The notes beneath the pieces are model-generated. The model saw only the letters and a list, made by a program, of their open reading frames with translations, was not told the origin of the DNA and ran no database searches. DNA of 7,434 nucleotides from Deltaproteobacteria bacterium (GTDB taxonomy: Bacteria; Desulfobacterota; Desulfobacteria; Desulfobacterales; Desulfatirhabdiaceae), in the NCBI GenBank assembly GCA_026388755.1, contig JAPLJE010000535.1:1-7434 (forward strand). The letters run 5' to 3'. Below are positions 5,341 through 7,434 of this stretch, piece after piece. Made by a program: the position numbers and the translations under genes. Each line of letters opens with the position of its first letter. Within the stretch, counting starts at the first letter, position 1.

Positions 5341-5688
5341 AAGTTTGTGTATAGCTCTGAATCAGGTTCGATAACAAGTCGGCAAGAAACGAATAAACGT
5401 CAATTCGGAGAACACCATACCTGTATAATAACTTTTTTCCCATTCTGACAGATCAGGGTGTATGGCAAGAATCGTTGCTTCGGTTTCACGCTCTCTGTGC
5501 TCGCCCTATCCTGCGGCGAACTTTCCGATTCGCATCTCCTCAGGACGGTTCAACGCAATTCCTCCTTGCCTTCGGCTATTACTTGTGTCAATTTACTCGG
5601 CATTAACAGAATTCACTCCAACTTGAATACAGCGGATTCGCTTCGCACTCAGCAGATTCAAATCGTTATGACGCAATAAAGGACACAC
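5341..5688. other. Gap before the racemase with one repeat copy
   Basis: The first 60 bases show nothing. Bases 5402-5478 are RAYT leader copy C. The remaining 200 bases hold no gene I can support: a plus-strand frame of 73 codons lacks a ribosome binding site and family features. Near the end TTGAAT (5622-5627) and ATTCAA (5656-5661) flank a loose palindrome, followed by CGTTATGAC. This has an attC-like look but lacks clear paired core boxes. Confidence 0.5.
5402..5478 (+). repeat. Dispersed repeat, copy C (RAYT leader plus MARIVA)
   Basis: This aligns gap-free for 52 bases with copy B (about 40 identical), then after a three-base gap shares TATGGYAAGAATCGTTGC. The frame from ATG 5462 starts MARIVAS and then loses all RAYT similarity, so this copy is cut after about six codons. 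Here the palindrome is clearest: CCATAC (5415-5420) pairs with GTATGG (5460-5465), and CTG (5421-5423) with CAG (5454-5456), which puts the transposase start codon inside the right arm. Confidence 0.75.
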
Positions 5689-6384
5689 ATGAAAATTATC
5701 GGTATACTGGGTGGACTTGGTCCGGAATCAACATCTGATTATTACAATAAAATTATCTCGACTTTTAACACCAAATATCCCGAACTTGCCTATCCAGAAG
5801 TTATTATTTACAGCGCTAATCTTAACGAATTCATGCTGTTTGTAAAAAAATCCGCATGGGGCAGGCTAACCGAATGGTTATTGAAAAAAATAAAAAGCAT
5901 TCACAACGCTGGCGCAGAATTCGCTGCTATCGCTTCCAATACACCCCATATCGTTTTTGATGAATTAAAAGAATTATCCCCTATTCCCTTGCTAAGCATT
6001 GTGGAACAAGCATGTAAAAAAGCAAAAAAGATGGGGCTTAAAAACATCGGCCTCATGGGAACAAAACTTACCATGGAATCAGATTTTTACAGGAAGCCAT
6101 TTATTCAAAATGGCATGTCTGTAATCGTCCCCGCAGAAAAAGAACAAGAGCTCATTCACCATAGACTGTTTTCAGAAATTGAACTGGGCATATTCAAAAA
6201 TTCAACCCGAAACGAGTTACTTAAAATAGCAGAAAGAATGGTAGAGCAAGATAGAATAGATTCATTAATTTTAGGTTGTACCGAACTTCCATTGATTTTA
6301 ACCAATGACGAATTCGGTATCCCCTTTTTAAATACAACTGCTATTCACTGCGAAAGCATCATTGAATACTGCATCAACGACTAA
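5689..6384 (+). CDS. Aspartate/glutamate racemase family protein
   Basis: A cytosolic PLP-independent racemase of 231 residues, full length for the family. The N-terminus MKIIGILGGLGPESTSDYY is the classic start. The family uses two cysteines as opposed acid/base catalysts. The second is present as C197 in LGCTELP. The first position is Ser (S83 in IASNTPH) instead of Cys. E. coli L-aspartate/glutamate-specific racemase (EcL-DER) is reported to have Thr83/Cys197, so this protein may likewise be asymmetric, working better in one direction or on an unusual amino acid; this is inference. AAAGGA lies six bases before the ATG. No operon partner is visible: the next gene starts 132 bases later behind a palindromic gap. 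Confidence 0.88.
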   Translation: MKIIGILGGLGPESTSDYYNKIISTFNTKYPELAYPEVIIYSANLNEFMLFVKKSAWGRLTEWLLKKIKSIHNAGAEFAAIASNTPHIVFDELKELSPIPLLSIVEQACKKAKKMGLKNIGLMGTKLTMESDFYRKPFIQNGMSVIVPAEKEQELIHHRLFSEIELGIFKNSTRNELLKIAERMVEQDRIDSLILGCTELPLILTNDEFGIPFLNTTAIHCESIIEYCIND

Positions 6385-6396
6385 ATGCCATAGCAC

Positions 6397-6450
6397 GCGA
6401 CTAAGCGCGATGGTCAGAGCTTCCGCCCTGCAGCGTCTTTGCTTAATCGC
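6397..6450 (+). repeat. Palindromic gap after the racemase gene
   Basis: GCGACTAAGC (6397-6406) and GCTTAATCGC (6441-6450) pair at nine of ten positions around a 34-base loop. It starts 12 bases after the racemase stop and has no T-tract, so it is not a classical intrinsic terminator. It may be a degenerate cassette-recombination site or an mRNA 3'-end structure. Confidence 0.4.
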
Positions 6451-6516
6451 CACCGTTGGTCACCATAGATCTATATCAATGTGGTTATATCAGCAGAGCA
6501 TGAAGGAGGGAGCTTT

Positions 6517-6867
6517 ATGGGTACGAAGCAGGTTGTGACAAATTATCATAATGCTTGGACTGGCGGTGACGTGAAAGCAGCTCGTGTTTACCTGGCAGAT
6601 GATTTAGATTTTCAAGGAAGCATTGACACGTTCCACCGGGCTGACGACTTTATCGTCGCGCTCACGATGTTCCAAAAGATGGTACGGGGGATCAACTTGA
6701 TTCAAAGCTTCTTTTCTGAAAGTGGAGCCGCTTTGCTATATGATTGCGACACAATGAGCCCTGCAGGTGTGATCAGAACAGCCGAGTTCTTTACAGTAAT
6801 AAATGGCAAGATTAAATCAATTCAGCTGATTTTTGATGCAACTGAGCTTCGAAAACTTATGGGTTGA
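6517..6867 (+). CDS. NTF2/SnoaL-like small protein
   Basis: A soluble protein of 116 residues with the pattern of the SnoaL/NTF2-like fold: an N-terminal helix VVTNYHNAWTGGDVKAARVYLADDLDF, a middle helix with AALTMF-like sequence, and strands at the end (AEFFTVINGKIKSIQLIFD, 89-107). Members range from small-molecule isomerases and hydrolases to binding proteins, so function cannot be assigned. GAAGGAGG at 6502-6509, seven bases before ATG 6517, decides the start over the in-frame ATG at 6481, which would put this site inside the gene. It stands alone between palindromic gaps, typical of cargo genes in cassette arrays. Confidence 0.8.
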   Translation: MGTKQVVTNYHNAWTGGDVKAARVYLADDLDFQGSIDTFHRADDFIVALTMFQKMVRGINLIQSFFSESGAALLYDCDTMSPAGVIRTAEFFTVINGKIKSIQLIFDATELRKLMG

Positions 6868-6890
6868 CTATTCGCATGCGTCCTTAACGC

Positions 6891-6916
6891 TCAATCCTGC
6901 TCGCCAGCGTTTATCG
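6891..6916 (+). repeat. Weak palindrome after the SnoaL-like gene
   Basis: AACGCT and AGCGTT form six-base arms between about 6889 and 6915, followed downstream by TTGAACC and ACATTAGCTGC, which resemble the 3' half of an integron attC. Pairing outside the arms is poor, so this is only suggestive. Confidence 0.25.
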
Positions 6917-6959
6917 TTGAACCAGAACATTAGCTGCGCAAAAACCATTAGAGATACAC

Positions 6960-7334
6960 ATGACAGACAAAACACTCAGACACATTGTTGCAACTGTGAT
7001 TGCAATGCTTCTCATTTTTCAAATCGGCACGTTGATATCAGCTCTTTTTGGCATGGCATGGGGCGCTGTCTCTGCTGTCGTCGTGGCCGGGGTTTCCTTT
7101 TTCTCAGCACGCATCGCAAAAGCCGGTGGAAAAACCAGCGCTTGGTTTTTGCTTCCGACAGTTCTTTTTACAATTTTTCCTCTATCCTTTACGGTCTGGA
7201 AAGCAGTGACCGAAGACAAAAGCTGGCTCGACCGCGCAATAGGATTTGTGCCATTTATTATTGGTTTCGCTGCGCCAGTTATTCTTTTGTTGGTTGTTTT
7301 TTATGAACTCCGCAAGAGAACTCTTGGAAGCTGA
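6960..7334 (+). CDS. Small four-helix integral membrane protein, unknown function
   Basis: A protein of 124 residues with four predicted membrane segments at about 8-28, 33-49, 60-80 and 93-116. A positively charged end (YELRKRTLGS) is probably cytosolic. No conserved catalytic or binding motif is visible and I do not recognise the family. The ribosome binding site is weak (AGAGAT seven bases before the ATG). The gene lies 92 bases after the SnoaL-like gene and is followed 2 bases after its stop by a strong interrupted palindrome. Codon use looks like real coding sequence, and the shadow frames across it lack any such membrane pattern. Confidence 0.7.
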   Translation: MTDKTLRHIVATVIAMLLIFQIGTLISALFGMAWGAVSAVVVAGVSFFSARIAKAGGKTSAWFLLPTVLFTIFPLSFTVWKAVTEDKSWLDRAIGFVPFIIGFAAPVILLLVVFYELRKRTLGS

Positions 7335-7336
7335 CC

Positions 7337-7384
7337 AACCGATCAGCCAGACCGCGCAACAACTGTGCGCTCCGGCTGACGGTT
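7337..7384 (+). repeat. attC-like interrupted palindrome after the last gene
   Basis: AACCGATCAGCC (7337-7348) pairs fully with GGCTGACGGTT (7374-7384) except for one bulged A at 7342. An inner stem GCGCA (7354-7358) with TGCGC (7366-7370) follows. A long stem with a single extrahelical base and an inner arm is the geometry of folded attC sites, and the right end GGTTAT approximates the core GTTRRRY. There is no T-tract. A normal mRNA 3' structure is the alternative. Confidence 0.4.
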
Positions 7385-7434
7385 ATTTCTAATATTATGA
7401 TGCCAAAGTGCCTTGAACCCGGATGCGAATAGGG
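7385..7434. other. Right edge, no gene recognised
   Basis: A frame from ATG 7398 reads MPKCLEPGCE and stops. It has a CxxxxxC pattern but only ten codons, so it is probably chance or the start of a decayed gene. Nothing else is supported. Confidence 0.4.

Noticed and set aside
1481..5478. The three-copy repeat as a CRISPR array
   Set aside because: Copies are kilobases apart, only about 77-79 percent identical, and flow into transposase codons.
5581..5675. Intact attC site before the racemase
   Set aside because: TTGAAT/ATTCAA arms and CGTTATGAC are suggestive, but paired core boxes are missing, so it is mentioned only in the gap description.
5458..5679. Plus-strand frame of 73 codons before the racemase
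   Set aside because: It starts inside the repeat in a different frame from MARIVA, has no ribosome binding site and shows no family features.

Overview
The window is about 7.4 kb of moderately AT-rich bacterial accessory DNA. It mixes a few intact genes with mobile-element remains. Nothing here fixes the host. The RAYT-transposase leader repeat, the stand-alone cyclase and the general gene style remind me of sulfate-reducing Desulfobacterota, but that is a recollection-based inference.

Layout. Bases 2-1116 hold a complete-looking IS630-family insertion sequence on the minus strand. It has ~29-bp inverted repeats, TA at both ends, and a transposase that needs a -1 frameshift at a run of seven A residues. 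Bases 1117-1602 are AT-rich and gene-free apart from one repeat copy. A possible decayed small zinc-ribbon gene (1604-1752) precedes an intact flavin-reductase-like FMN protein that probably starts at a TTG (1770-2393). A strong attC-like hairpin follows, then a small membrane protein gene broken by a frameshift (2456-2865). On the minus strand sit an ArsR-family regulator (3836-4204) and a membrane methyltransferase of the ICMT/NnrU/MddA type (2993-3775). The two share an almost identical palindromic operator, one copy before each gene, and a 21-codon ORF with an ideal ribosome binding site trails them. On the plus strand come a class III nucleotide cyclase (4546-5340), an aspartate/glutamate racemase (5689-6384), an NTF2/SnoaL-like protein (6517-6867) and a four-helix membrane protein (6960-7334). 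Palindromic gaps follow the racemase and the last membrane protein.

The least expected structure is a dispersed ~52-75 bp repeat at 1481, 4273 and 5402. In the copy at 4273 the repeat runs directly into the first 29 codons of a REP-associated tyrosine transposase (RAYT), including the hallmark HHNTQRGNRRQ. The repeats are therefore best read as orphan 5' ends of RAYT elements, and a second, more decayed RAYT start lies at about 4447-4511. The locus looks like a graveyard of RAYT starts interleaved with single-gene, cassette-like insertions.

Functional links. The clearest unit is the ArsR/methyltransferase pair, which reads as a small autoregulated, ligand-inducible methylation module. The regulator has an unusual Cys-rich C-terminal tail. 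The cyclase and the racemase each carry a substitution at a normally catalytic position. The remaining genes look like independent accessory cargo.
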